Assembly (NCBI GenBank): GCA_964523895.1
Contig: CAZGBJ010000003.1
Coordinates: forward strand, 62,001-126,000
Source of the DNA: UBA7359 sp964523895
Lineage (GTDB): Bacteria; Pseudomonadota; Gammaproteobacteria; Eutrophobiales; Eutrophobiaceae
Length of the DNA: 64,000 bases
Direction: 5' to 3'
Shown: piece by piece, positions 26,527 through 35,055 of the stretch
Position numbering within the stretch: the first letter of the stretch is position 1
Layout: the number at the start of each line of letters is the position of its first letter
The notes under the pieces: model-generated
Seen by the model: the letters and a program-made list of their open reading frames with translations, nothing else
Database searches by the model: none
What the model was told of the DNA's origin: nothing
Translations under genes and position numbers: made by a program

Positions 26527-27003
26527 CTAAGAAGGGTCGATAAGGAACAACGGCTGACCATACTCAACAGCCTCGCCGTTCTCAACCAATACCCGTAGTA
26601 ATTTACCTTCGGTATCAGCTTCAATCTGATTCATAATTTTCATTGCTTCAATAATACAGATCACTTCACCCGTTTTAATGGTTTGTCCTTTACTAACAAA
26701 TACAGGTTCCTCTGGTGAAGGTGAAGCGTAAAAAATACCAACCATCGGCGCAGTGATTACTTGGCCTTCCCCGGAATTATCATCACTCGGTGTACTTTCT
26801 TCTGTAGGCAAGCGTGAATCATTTGATTCACTTGTTTGTACAACAGGCACGGGGGCTGAAGGAACATTGAGTACTGTTTGTGGAGCTGCAATTGTTGACC
26901 CACGACTAATACGTACTGATTCTTCACCTTCGTGAATCTCGATTTCAGCTATACCTGATTCTTCGAGTAGTTCGATTAATTTTTTTACTTTTCTTATATC
27001 CAT
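26527..27003 (-). CDS. accB: Biotin carboxyl carrier protein of acetyl-CoA carboxylase
   Basis: AccB carries the biotin that shuttles CO2 between AccC and carboxyltransferase. The 158-residue protein starts MDIRKVKKLIELLEESGIAEIEI, has an Ala/Pro/Ser-rich linker (about residues 35-75), and ends with the biotinyl domain including MVGIFYASPSPEEPVFVS, the thumb, and the attachment site EAMKIMN with the modified lysine at residue 122. It lies 23 bp after aroQ and before accC, the standard aroQ-accB-accC order. Confidence 0.97.
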   Translation of the reverse strand: MDIRKVKKLIELLEESGIAEIEIHEGEESVRISRGSTIAAPQTVLNVPSAPVPVVQTSESNDSRLPTEESTPSDDNSGEGQVITAPMVGIFYASPSPEEPVFVSKGQTIKTGEVICIIEAMKIMNQIEADTEGKLLRVLVENGEAVEYGQPLFLIDPS

Positions 27004-27026
27004 ACTATTTAATTATTTCATTTAAA

Positions 27027-27464
27027 TTATTTTTTAAAATACTGTTCTGCGCCTTGCAAAGCCAATTCATATCCATACGCACCCAAACCACTGACAACTG
27101 CAACAGCGATATCGGATAGATAAGAGTGCTTTCTAAATTCTTCTCGTGAAAATACATTTGAAAGATGTACTTCTATAAAGGGTAATTCTGTTCCCAACAT
27201 TGCATCTCGTAATGCAATACTAGTGTGTGTGAATGCTCCTGGATTGATTAGTATAAAATCAACAGCCGCTTTTTTCGCGGCATGTATCTGATCTACTAAT
27301 TCATGCTCGGCATTACTCTGGAAGGTCGATAACTCATGGCCCTGTTGTTTGGCTATATCTACAAGCCGCGCATCAATCTCGGCAAGCGTTGTCGTGCCAT
27401 AAACTTCCGGTTCACGTTCGCCTAATAAGTTTAGATTTGGACCGTTTAGTACTAGAAACTTCAA
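27027..27464 (-). CDS. aroQ: 3-dehydroquinate dehydratase, type II
   Basis: AroQ dehydrates 3-dehydroquinate in the shikimate pathway and works as a dodecamer. The 145-residue protein shows NGPNLNLLGEREPEVYG with the catalytic tyrosine, the substrate-binding INPGAFTHTSIALRDAM with the catalytic histidine at the EVHLSNVFSREEFRKHS block. It is the first gene of the aroQ-accB-accC-prmA cluster, preceded by a 136-bp AT-rich region that probably holds the promoter. Confidence 0.96.
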   Translation of the reverse strand: MKFLVLNGPNLNLLGEREPEVYGTTTLAEIDARLVDIAKQQGHELSTFQSNAEHELVDQIHAAKKAAVDFILINPGAFTHTSIALRDAMLGTELPFIEVHLSNVFSREEFRKHSYLSDIAVAVVSGLGAYGYELALQGAEQYFKK

Positions 27465-27600
27465 GATAATCCCCTACATTTGAAGGTTTTGTAGAAAAAC
27501 CATCAAAATTCATATTTTGTTATTTTTAGCGATTTTCGCTGCTGTTTTACAGATTTTAGCAGTATTTTACAGGAAATACGAATAGGGGATTTTGCTGGAT

Positions 27601-28170
27601 TTATAGGGTCAGAAGCGGCCGTATCACTAATTCTGCCTCAGATTTTAACAGTGGACCACGGCGAGTAAAGGTAATGATGCCGCTACGATCGATGATAACA
27701 GTATATGGCAAAGCACCTATATCGTTTCCTAAATTTTTTGCAATATTAATAACATCACCCGCACCAACTAAAGAAGGATAATTAATACTAAATTCGTTAA
27801 TAAAATCACGAATTTCTTCCGCTGTCTGCAATGCGATACCTATAAACTGCAATCCATCGTTTGCATACTGTTGTTGTAATTCAATAAATGCAGGAATTTC
27901 TTCGCGACAAGGCGCGCACCACGTTGCCCAAAAATTAATCACGATGATCTTACCTTGCCACTCCTTTAAATTTCGCTGTTTTCCATTTACATCGAACAAA
28001 CTGAAATTTTTAACCTGGGAGCCCATAACACTTTTTGGTGTCAGAGGTTTTTGAACAGCAACTATCTGCTCAGTCTCATCTGATTTCAGGTATTGTTGGA
28101 GTTGATAACCGCCTGCTGCGGAAATTAATGCGAGTACAACTACAGCTATTAGTATTTGCCACTGTTTCAT
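27601..28170 (-). CDS. TlpA/ResA-like membrane-anchored thiol-disulfide oxidoreductase
   Basis: The 189-residue protein has an N-terminal signal anchor (residues 5-22, ILIAVVVLALISAAGGY) and a periplasmic thioredoxin fold with the active site WCAPC at residues 84-88 within NFWATWCAPCREE. The cis-Pro loop is ALPYTVIID near residue 160. Such proteins reduce disulfides, often for cytochrome c maturation. Its ATG overlaps the dsbD stop by 4 nt, which suggests that DsbD supplies its electrons. The exact target is unknown. Confidence 0.88.
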   Translation of the reverse strand: MKQWQILIAVVVLALISAAGGYQLQQYLKSDETEQIVAVQKPLTPKSVMGSQVKNFSLFDVNGKQRNLKEWQGKIIVINFWATWCAPCREEIPAFIELQQQYANDGLQFIGIALQTAEEIRDFINEFSINYPSLVGAGDVINIAKNLGNDIGALPYTVIIDRSGIITFTRRGPLLKSEAELVIRPLLTL

Positions 28171-29993
28171 ATTGACGTTAATGATAAAGCTTGATTTACA
28201 TGTTCAACAAATGGATTAGCTTTAACAAAACCAACCAAACGATGTGACTTAATTTCAACAGCATCTTTATTAAAAAATAAAATAGCCGGAGGACCAAACA
28301 GATCAAACTGTTTTAAAAAAGCTTTATCATCATCATTGTTCCTGGTCACATCAACTTTTAGTAATACAACTTGTTGTAATGTTTTTTGTACAACAGGATC
28401 GGTAAAGGTATATTCTTCCATTTCATGACAAGTAATACACCAGTCAGCATAGAAATCTAGCATGACTGACTTACCTTCCGCTTTAGCTCGTTTCAATTCT
28501 TTTTCTAATTCAACAAGGTTAGAAACTGTCTTAAACGAAAGCGCCTCTGTATTAATAGAAATATTTTGTTTATTGAATGGTTTTAAAACCGTACCACCAC
28601 CATTTGCTGCTGCAACAATTAAAATGATTCCGTAGACTAAGAAAATTAACCCTAAACCTTTACATAATCGTTGCCCGCGCGTAGAGGCTGATTCAATTCG
28701 ATCCAATGCTCCAATAAAAATAGCTGAAGTTATAAATAACGTCGCCCACAAGATCAAAACAACCGGCTCAGGTAATACGCGTTCCAGAAACCAAATTGCA
28801 ACACCCAACATGATGACACCAAAAACACGTTTAATATTATCCATCCACAGTCCGGCACGCGGTAATAACTCACCTGAAGTTGCTCCAACTACTAATAAAG
28901 GCATACCAAAACCAAGACCCATCGCAAACAATGCGAAACCGCCCAACAAAGCGTCACCTGTTTGACTGATATACAGCAACGCACCCGCTAAAGGTGGTGC
29001 AACACATGGCCCAACGATAATAGCTGAGAGTACGCCCATAATCGCAGCTCCTTTTAAAGTGCCGCCCCCTGCTTTATCTTGACCAGCAGATAATTTGCTT
29101 TGCCAACTTGAAGGCAATTGCAATTCATAAAACCCAAACATAGATAAGGCCAACAGAACAAACACACCACTAAAAGAAATTAGAACCCAGGTATTTTGCG
29201 AAGCAGCTTGTAAGTTTAGACTAAAAAGACCCGCAACAAGACCGAGTAGAGAATAAGTTAATGCCATAGCAATAACATAACTTATCGAAAGCATTATCGC
29301 TCTTGATCGCGTTATGCGATCACCTTCGCCAACAATAATGCCTGACAAAATAGGAATCATAGGAAACACGCATGGTGTTAATGACAATCCCACACCTATT
29401 AAGAAAAACCAAATCACAATGCTTAAAAAAGTTTTATCTTTTAACTTTTGTGTGACCGTATCTTGCTCGGATAACAGTGTTGCTTGTTTTAATGCAGGTG
29501 ATTCAAACGAAGCAGGGATTGAAACCGTTAATATTTTTTTAATTGGTGGATAGCAAACTGAATTTTCTTTACAGCCCTGATACGCAACATTGAGATTAAA
29601 TTCTTTTAAATTTGAATCTGTAACCTGAAAAGGAATCGACGCATTATTTTGACCATAATAAACTTCAACCTGTCCAAAAGCCGGATCATCTTTCGATTTA
29701 CCTTTAGGAAATTCATAAGCTCCTAAAATGACATTAGGATCAGCTGATTCAGTAGAAAATTTATTTTTGTAAAGATAATAGCCGGGTTCAATTTCCCAGT
29801 TTAAAACAAGTTGATTGCTAGAATTTACATTTGCAATGACCCGGAAAGCAATCTCTGGATCTAATATTTCATCTGCAGCGGACGAATCTTGAAACGAAAA
29901 GAGATCGTTTAATTTATTACCTAATTCACCTGCGTAAACTGAAAGTGAAAGTAGTAAAATGTAGAAGAATAATGCATTTCGAATAACATTCAT
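28167..29993 (-). CDS. dsbD: Thiol:disulfide interchange protein DsbD
   Basis: DsbD passes electrons from cytoplasmic thioredoxin to periplasmic thiol proteins. The 608-residue protein has a signal peptide (1-21), an N-terminal alpha domain with the cysteine pair in CKENSVCYPPIKK, an eight-helix membrane domain starting at about residue 190 with the essential GLSLTPCVFPMIPILSG cysteine, a second membrane cysteine in VGPCVAPPLAG, and a C-terminal thioredoxin domain with CITC at 519-522. All six redox cysteines are present. It lies between cutA and the tlpA-like gene with 4-nt overlaps at both ends. Confidence 0.96.
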   Translation of the reverse strand: MNVIRNALFFYILLLSLSVYAGELGNKLNDLFSFQDSSAADEILDPEIAFRVIANVNSSNQLVLNWEIEPGYYLYKNKFSTESADPNVILGAYEFPKGKSKDDPAFGQVEVYYGQNNASIPFQVTDSNLKEFNLNVAYQGCKENSVCYPPIKKILTVSIPASFESPALKQATLLSEQDTVTQKLKDKTFLSIVIWFFLIGVGLSLTPCVFPMIPILSGIIVGEGDRITRSRAIMLSISYVIAMALTYSLLGLVAGLFSLNLQAASQNTWVLISFSGVFVLLALSMFGFYELQLPSSWQSKLSAGQDKAGGGTLKGAAIMGVLSAIIVGPCVAPPLAGALLYISQTGDALLGGFALFAMGLGFGMPLLVVGATSGELLPRAGLWMDNIKRVFGVIMLGVAIWFLERVLPEPVVLILWATLFITSAIFIGALDRIESASTRGQRLCKGLGLIFLVYGIILIVAAANGGGTVLKPFNKQNISINTEALSFKTVSNLVELEKELKRAKAEGKSVMLDFYADWCITCHEMEEYTFTDPVVQKTLQQVVLLKVDVTRNNDDDKAFLKQFDLFGPPAILFFNKDAVEIKSHRLVGFVKANPFVEHVNQALSLTSI

Positions 29994-30322
29994 GATTTCT
30001 CGGAATTTTTTGTAATCCAGTCCAAATATCCAGCTAAGCCTGTCTCTATAGGGACAGCAATAATTTCAGGAAGTTCGTAAGGGTGTATTTTTTTTATTCG
30101 CTTTTCTAACACCTCATATCTATCAAGTGTCGTCTTGATAATTAACATATATTCATTTGCGCTATCAACCTTGCCCACCCAGCTAAAAAAAGATTGCACA
30201 CCGGGTACAATGTTTACACAGGCGGCCAATTTTTCTGTCACCAGATCCCGAGCGATTTTCTTCGCCGAGATCGATCCCGGGCAAGTACTAAGAACTAATA
30301 TATGTTTTAGCTTTTTACTCAT
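29990..30322 (-). CDS. cutA: Divalent cation tolerance protein CutA
   Basis: CutA is a small trimeric protein originally tied to copper tolerance; its precise role is unsettled. The 110-residue sequence has the family motifs STCPGSISAKKIARDLVTEKLAACVN, GVQSFFSWVGKVDSANEYMLIIKT and HPYELPEIIAVPIETGLAGYLDWI. It overlaps dsbD by 4 nt; a cutA-dsbD pairing is also found in E. coli, so this placement supports the identification. Confidence 0.95.
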   Translation of the reverse strand: MSKKLKHILVLSTCPGSISAKKIARDLVTEKLAACVNIVPGVQSFFSWVGKVDSANEYMLIIKTTLDRYEVLEKRIKKIHPYELPEIIAVPIETGLAGYLDWITKNSEKS

Positions 30323-30387
30323 AAATACTGCGCTTATTCTTTATTAATTGCCTTGTATATTAGTATTTTGCCCATACATCAATAATA

Positions 30388-30861
30388 ATGCCAGCTTGGC
30401 AAGTCAAAATAGTCCCGAGGCCTAAACTTTTGTTTAAATTACTATTCATTCTTTTCCTGACAATTCCCCTGATCGAAATCACTATCCTAATCCAAATCGG
30501 TCAAATATTTGGGGTTGGCTATACAATAGCCTTGGTCATCGGCACCGCCGCATTAGGAGCCGCATTACTACGTCATCAGGGTTTCTCCACTTTAGCCAAA
30601 GTTCAAATGAATATGGATCAAGGCAATTTGCCCGCAACCGAATTGGTAGAAGGTCTGATGTTGTTAATCGCTGGCGCATTATTATTGACGCCGGGATTTT
30701 TTACCGACGTATTTGGTTTTCTTGTTTTAATCCCGGCATTACGCCAAAAAGTCGCACAAACCCTGTTAATAAACTTTATTCAATCTCATATTAATACCAG
30801 ACAAACAGCATCCGGTAACATTATTGATGCTGAACACTGGGAGTCATCCGACTCTGAATAA
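30388..30861 (+). CDS. fxsA: FxsA family inner-membrane protein
   Basis: FxsA is an inner-membrane protein whose overproduction relieves F exclusion of phage T7 in E. coli; its normal role is unknown. The protein has the family pattern: a first helix (FLTIPLIEITILIQIGQIFGV), a second helix (GYTIALVIGTAALGAALLRHQG), an amphipathic spacer, and LMLLIAGALLLTPGFFTDVFGFLVLIP. The ATG at 30388 lacks a ribosome-binding site; an in-frame TTG at 30430 has GAGG upstream and would give a length and start closer to other FxsA proteins. It is divergent from cutA and convergent with djlA. Confidence 0.9.
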   Translation: MPAWQVKIVPRPKLLFKLLFILFLTIPLIEITILIQIGQIFGVGYTIALVIGTAALGAALLRHQGFSTLAKVQMNMDQGNLPATELVEGLMLLIAGALLLTPGFFTDVFGFLVLIPALRQKVAQTLLINFIQSHINTRQTASGNIIDAEHWESSDSE

Positions 30862-30884
30862 GCACTGTTCGTGAGCACCGAACA

Positions 30885-30960
30885 CAGCTTGCTTGTTGCA
30901 GACGCAAGCTAAGTACATCCGTGTAGACAACGTACAAACATTATCTCAAAATTAAGCGAC
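30885..30960. repeat. Degenerate palindrome-containing stretch
   Basis: The 128-bp gap between convergent fxsA and djlA contains tacatccgtgta (30913-30924), a one-mismatch form of the catccatg hairpin core, next to paired agcttgcttgtt / gacgcaagct segments. It looks like a decayed or variant member of the dispersed palindromic element family. Confidence 0.35.
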
Positions 30961-30989
30961 ATCATTAATGATGGTCGAATACGTACGTA

Positions 30990-31778
30990 TTAAAATCCTT
31001 TTTCTTTCCTAATCACCTCATAGGCCTTTCTTATTTCGTGGGTACGATCAGCAGCGACTTTCATCATCTCTTCTGGCAAGCCCTTTGCGACCAATTTATC
31101 GGGATGATGCTGACTCAATAAGCGACGATACGCTTTCTTTATTTCACTGCTACTGGCTGACTTATCTATATCCAGTACGGCGTAAGCTTGTTTTAATGAA
31201 GGAGAGCCATCATTACGCCCCGCTTGTGTAGAACCGCTATGCATGCCACCAATCATGGCGCAAAGATGTTCAAACTCATGTTGTGAAATGTTAAGTAGCT
31301 GACAAATATTTAATAAAACATTACGTTCGGCAGGATCCATAACACCATCGGCATAAGCTGCCATAACTTGCACTTCCATGAACATGCGTAATAAATTGGG
31401 CCGAAAACCTATCTCCAGACGAAATTGCTTTACGACATCGTTTAAAGGAAAGGATGCTTTCTTGCCCTCATTGAACAATCTAATGGCCGCTTTACGCTGT
31501 TCCGCATTCATATCCATTTGTTGCATCACTTGTTTAGCAAGTGCAATTTCATCTTCGGTAACTTGTCCGTCTGCTTTGCAAACATGTCCCATAACCGAGA
31601 AGGTCGCGGTATAAAATAGTGTTTGTGCGCGTTCTTGCCTGCCAAAGCCGGATTGAGCTGATGATTGTGATACACCCTTATCAAAGTTGTGGCCCATTGC
31701 TGCACCTAACACCGCACCTATTGGCCCACCAATCATCATGCCAAATGCACCGCCGAGTATTTTGCCCCACCAATTCAT
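30990..31778 (-). CDS. djlA: DjlA-type membrane-anchored J-domain protein
   Basis: DjlA is a co-chaperone that recruits DnaK at the inner membrane. The 262-residue protein begins with WWGKILGGAFGMMIGGPIGAVLGAAMGHNFDKG, a Gly-rich membrane anchor, followed by a TerB-like helical domain (about 50-175, with GHVCKADGQVTEDEIALAKQVM and AYADGVMDPAERNVL), and a C-terminal J domain with the HPD motif in RLLSQHHPDKLVAKG. Architecture and length match E. coli DjlA (271). It is convergent with fxsA. Confidence 0.94.
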   Translation of the reverse strand: MNWWGKILGGAFGMMIGGPIGAVLGAAMGHNFDKGVSQSSAQSGFGRQERAQTLFYTATFSVMGHVCKADGQVTEDEIALAKQVMQQMDMNAEQRKAAIRLFNEGKKASFPLNDVVKQFRLEIGFRPNLLRMFMEVQVMAAYADGVMDPAERNVLLNICQLLNISQHEFEHLCAMIGGMHSGSTQAGRNDGSPSLKQAYAVLDIDKSASSSEIKKAYRRLLSQHHPDKLVAKGLPEEMMKVAADRTHEIRKAYEVIRKEKGF

Positions 31779-31892
31779 TGTTATAATCTTACCTTCTTAC
31801 ACTTAAAAATAAATATGTTAACTTGATTCATAACAATTCGTTATAATCCCGACTCAAATTATTAACATTACACTATCTTAACGGTAAATATC

Positions 31893-32723
31893 ATGGCTTC
31901 AAGTAAGAAGAAAAATAATAAGAAATCATCTGGCCCTACTATGGCTGATCTGGCTGACCGTTATGTTTACTATGAAGATTCCGTTCAATGTGTTGAATCA
32001 GAAATCGACTTTGTTGATACGACTTTTCTTAAACTCCGTAAGCGACTGGGAAAAAGCTTAAGAGAAGACTTCTGCGGCACAACTAATACATCATGTGAAT
32101 GGATACAACGTCGGGAGACTAATACAGCCATCAGTGTTGATCTTGATGATGAGGTGCTTGAATGGGGCAGGCAAAACAAAGTTGCCAAACTTACCTCCGA
32201 CCAGGCTAAACGAATCACTATTATGAACGATAACGTTCTTAGCGTTAAAACCAAACCCGTCGATATTGTTTTAGCGATGAATTTTAGCTATTGGATATTA
32301 AAGAGTCGTGAACTCACTATCGAGTATTTCGTAAAAATTAAAAATGCTTTGGTTAAAGACGGTATCTTTTTTCTTGATGCTTATGGTGGCTACGAAGCAT
32401 TTCAGGAAATGGAAGAAAAAACCAAACACAAGAACTTTACTTATATATGGGATCAACATAGTTACAACCCGATAACCGGTTTTGCAAAAAACTATATTCA
32501 TTTTAAATTTAAAGACGGCTCTAAAATGATGAAAGCTTTCATCTACGAATGGCGCGTCTGGACCATGCCGGAACTGTTGGAAATGCTAACGGAAGCTGGT
32601 TTTAAACCGACCGTATACTGGGAACAAGCTGACGAAGATGGCGAAGGCAATGGCGTATTTATCCCTGAAACAGAAGGTGATGCGGATGCTGGCTGGATTG
32701 CTTATATAGTTGCTGAGAAATAA
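31893..32723 (+). CDS. Class I SAM-dependent methyltransferase
   Basis: This 276-residue cytoplasmic protein has a Lys/Asn-rich start (SSKKKNNKKSS) and then a Rossmann methyltransferase fold: LREDFCGTTNTSCEWIQ stands for the usual glycine loop, AISVDLDDEVLEWG is motif II with the acidic ribose-binding residue, and DIVLAMNFSYWILKSR is motif IV. The DFCGTxxT version of motif I marks a distinct uncharacterised subfamily. The substrate is unknown. It is convergent with sixA, with a 9-bp gap, and stands alone. Confidence 0.8.
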   Translation: MASSKKKNNKKSSGPTMADLADRYVYYEDSVQCVESEIDFVDTTFLKLRKRLGKSLREDFCGTTNTSCEWIQRRETNTAISVDLDDEVLEWGRQNKVAKLTSDQAKRITIMNDNVLSVKTKPVDIVLAMNFSYWILKSRELTIEYFVKIKNALVKDGIFFLDAYGGYEAFQEMEEKTKHKNFTYIWDQHSYNPITGFAKNYIHFKFKDGSKMMKAFIYEWRVWTMPELLEMLTEAGFKPTVYWEQADEDGEGNGVFIPETEGDADAGWIAYIVAEK

Positions 32724-32732
32724 CCTTTAAAA

Positions 32733-33239
32733 TTAATCGAGTTCTTTCGGTTTAATAAATTCGATTAACTTTCCTTTGTCAGTCTCAGGATCGAAATGAT
32801 TATCAGGGTATTCAAATATCACCAGATTTGCCGTGGTCATGCTTTTATATTCAGCTTCCGATTCGCTCGCCAAAAAATAAATCAGTTGCTCCAATCCGGG
32901 ATTATGTGCAACTAACATCAAACTACTTACATCATTTTTATAGAGCTTAATAAACTCTAGCAATGATTCCACATCGGCTAAATAAAGATCTTTTTCATAG
33001 ATAATATTTTCCAAACTAATATGGTTAAACTGTTCTGTTACTAATTCAGTTGTTTGTTTTGCCCGTACTGCTGCTGATGAGATGACTTGCTGCGGCAATC
33101 GATTATTTTCTAGCATCCATCGACCTATGCGAATTGCGCTTTTTTTGCCTCGTTTATTAATGGAACGATTAAAATCCGATGTGCCCGGGTCAGCCCAGTC
33201 AGATTTTGCATGACGCATTATATATAAATGAAATGTCAT
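32733..33239 (-). CDS. sixA: Phosphohistidine phosphatase SixA
   Basis: SixA removes phosphate from phosphohistidine proteins and belongs to the histidine phosphatase superfamily. The catalytic RHG-type motif reads LYIMRHAKSDW at the N-terminus (RHA instead of RHG, as in SixA), and the second histidine is in LMLVAHNPGLEQL. The chosen ATG at 33239 gives 168 residues; the frame is open four codons more, to a TTG. It is divergent from ppx by about 100 bp, which places it beside the phosphate genes. Targets are unknown here. Confidence 0.88.
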   Translation of the reverse strand: MTFHLYIMRHAKSDWADPGTSDFNRSINKRGKKSAIRIGRWMLENNRLPQQVISSAAVRAKQTTELVTEQFNHISLENIIYEKDLYLADVESLLEFIKLYKNDVSSLMLVAHNPGLEQLIYFLASESEAEYKSMTTANLVIFEYPDNHFDPETDKGKLIEFIKPKELD

Positions 33240-33343
33240 AATTAAAAACAATGATTTTTTGTTTTATTATGCTACATTTCTGTCGCATATACCGAGTCAT
33301 TTTTACATGAACTATTTATTATTTAATTAGGCATACTCATAAC

Positions 33344-34837
33344 TTGTCAAACTCAAACGAAACCTTTGCCGCTGTCGATTTAGGCTCAAACAGTTTTCAC
33401 CTGGTAGTTGCGGATGTTGTTGACGGTCGGGCACTGATAGTCGATCGTATTAAAGAAATGGTTCGGCTTGCTGGAGGTCTGAATGAAGATCGGCAAATAA
33501 GCGAAGACGCCATTGAGACTGCATTACAATGTCTGGAAAAATTTGGTCAGCGTATAAAAACTATTCCCGCATCAAATATACGTGCTGTTGGTACAAACAC
33601 CTTGCGCCAGGCCAGGAATGGAGTGCAATTTTTATCGCGCGCCAATACCGCACTTGGACACAATATTGAAATTATTTCTGGCCGCGAAGAAGCGCGTCTT
33701 GTTTATCTTGGGGTAGCTAATACGATATTCAATGATAAGGACAAACGTCTGGTTATTGATATTGGCGGTGGTAGTACCGAACTTATTATTGGCAAAGGTT
33801 TTGATACCGATTTGACAGAAAGCTTATTCATGGGTTGCGTCAGCATAAGCCAACGGTTTTTTAAGAGTGGTGAAATAACAGCGAAACGTTGTCGTAAAGC
33901 CCATATTGCTGCTCTACAAGAACTGGAAAATATCCAGGGACTATATCGAAACTATGGCTGGGATAAAACGATCGGGACATCAGGAACGATTCGCGCAATC
34001 TTCGATATTGTTACCAGTCATGGCTGGAGTGAATCCGCCATAACGCCTGAATCTTTATCTAAATTGAGAAAAGAACTCATTTCTATTGGCGACATAAGCA
34101 AGATTGAATTTGAAGGACTCTCTTCAAATCGTATTCCTGTTTTTATTGGTGGCGTTGTTGTCTTATCTGCCGTATTTGAAGCTTTGGAAATTGAAGCTAT
34201 GGGAGTTTCAGATGGTGCGCTTCGTGAAGGCTTATTGTACGACCAGATCGGTCGACAACATGATATAGATGTACGAGACAAAACGGTTAATAGATTAATG
34301 AATCGTTATAGTGTTGATAGCGATCATGCCGATCGCGTTGAAAGCACAAGCAAACATATATTCAAGAATGTAAAATCAGAGTGGCAACTTGAGAAAAAAG
34401 AAGACTTGAAAATGGTGCGTTGGGCAGCGCGCTTGCATGGCGTCGGTCTGGCTATCGCACATAGCCAATACCATAAACACGGTGCGTATTTATTAAGTAA
34501 TTCAGACATGCCCGGCTTTTCCCGACAAGAACAAGCCCTGTTAAGTATTCTGGTTCGACTACATCGACGTAAAATTGCTCTCGATATATTTGAACAAGTA
34601 ACCGATGACGTTCAAAACAAACTTATTAAGTTAATAATAATTTTGAGATTGGCAATTGTTTTGAATCGGAGCCGTAACACGATCAAAGCACCAGAGGTGA
34701 ATGTAAAAGTAAACAAAAATAAAATTGAATTAAAGTTTCAAAATGATTGGCTTGTAGATCACCCGCTTACCGAGGCCGATCTTGAAACAGAAGCAAGTTA
34801 TCTTTCGGTAACAGATTATAAATTAAGTTTTAACTAA
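33344..34837 (+). CDS. ppx: Exopolyphosphatase (Ppx/GppA family)
   Basis: Ppx releases orthophosphate from polyphosphate chain ends; GppA relatives also cleave pppGpp. The 497-residue protein has the ASKHA-fold motif FAAVDLGSNSFHLVVADV, the second phosphate loop LVIDIGGGSTELIIG, GTSGTIRAI, and a C-terminal HD-like helical domain (residues 315-497) with RWAARLHGVGLAIAH. The start is TTG at 33344 because no in-frame ATG precedes the conserved strand. It is convergent with ppk, with a palindromic element between, unlike the ppk-ppx operon of E. coli. Confidence 0.92.
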   Translation: MSNSNETFAAVDLGSNSFHLVVADVVDGRALIVDRIKEMVRLAGGLNEDRQISEDAIETALQCLEKFGQRIKTIPASNIRAVGTNTLRQARNGVQFLSRANTALGHNIEIISGREEARLVYLGVANTIFNDKDKRLVIDIGGGSTELIIGKGFDTDLTESLFMGCVSISQRFFKSGEITAKRCRKAHIAALQELENIQGLYRNYGWDKTIGTSGTIRAIFDIVTSHGWSESAITPESLSKLRKELISIGDISKIEFEGLSSNRIPVFIGGVVVLSAVFEALEIEAMGVSDGALREGLLYDQIGRQHDIDVRDKTVNRLMNRYSVDSDHADRVESTSKHIFKNVKSEWQLEKKEDLKMVRWAARLHGVGLAIAHSQYHKHGAYLLSNSDMPGFSRQEQALLSILVRLHRRKIALDIFEQVTDDVQNKLIKLIIILRLAIVLNRSRNTIKAPEVNVKVNKNKIELKFQNDWLVDHPLTEADLETEASYLSVTDYKLSFN

Positions 34838-35055
34838 TCAAATACGAGTCTTCAGCAGAATCTGTGGGTTAACAAGAAAAGTATTTTTGAAAACTTGAAC
34901 AAATAAAATAAGTTAGGTGTTAAATGGGCTGTTTTATTTCTGTACTCGTATTTAACGGACAATTAAAAAGTTCCGTCATTCCGGGCTTGACCCGGAATGA
35001 CGGGTATTATTTTCATGATGTCTACCCACAGATTCTGCTAAAGAGCCTCAAATAC
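34838..35055. repeat. MITE-like nested palindrome between ppx and ppk
   Basis: The 217-bp gap is almost wholly structured. Outer arms agcagaatctgtgggt (34854-34869) and its perfect complement (35024-35039) enclose a 10-bp pair aaatacgagt / actcgtattt, and a perfect 13-bp hairpin ccgtcattccggg-cttga-cccggaatgacgg at 34973-35003. The 8-mer tcaaatac occurs directly repeated at 34838-34845 and 35048-35055. No coding sequence is present. The inner hairpin would also stop transcripts from either side mechanically, though no T-run is adjacent. Confidence 0.75.
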
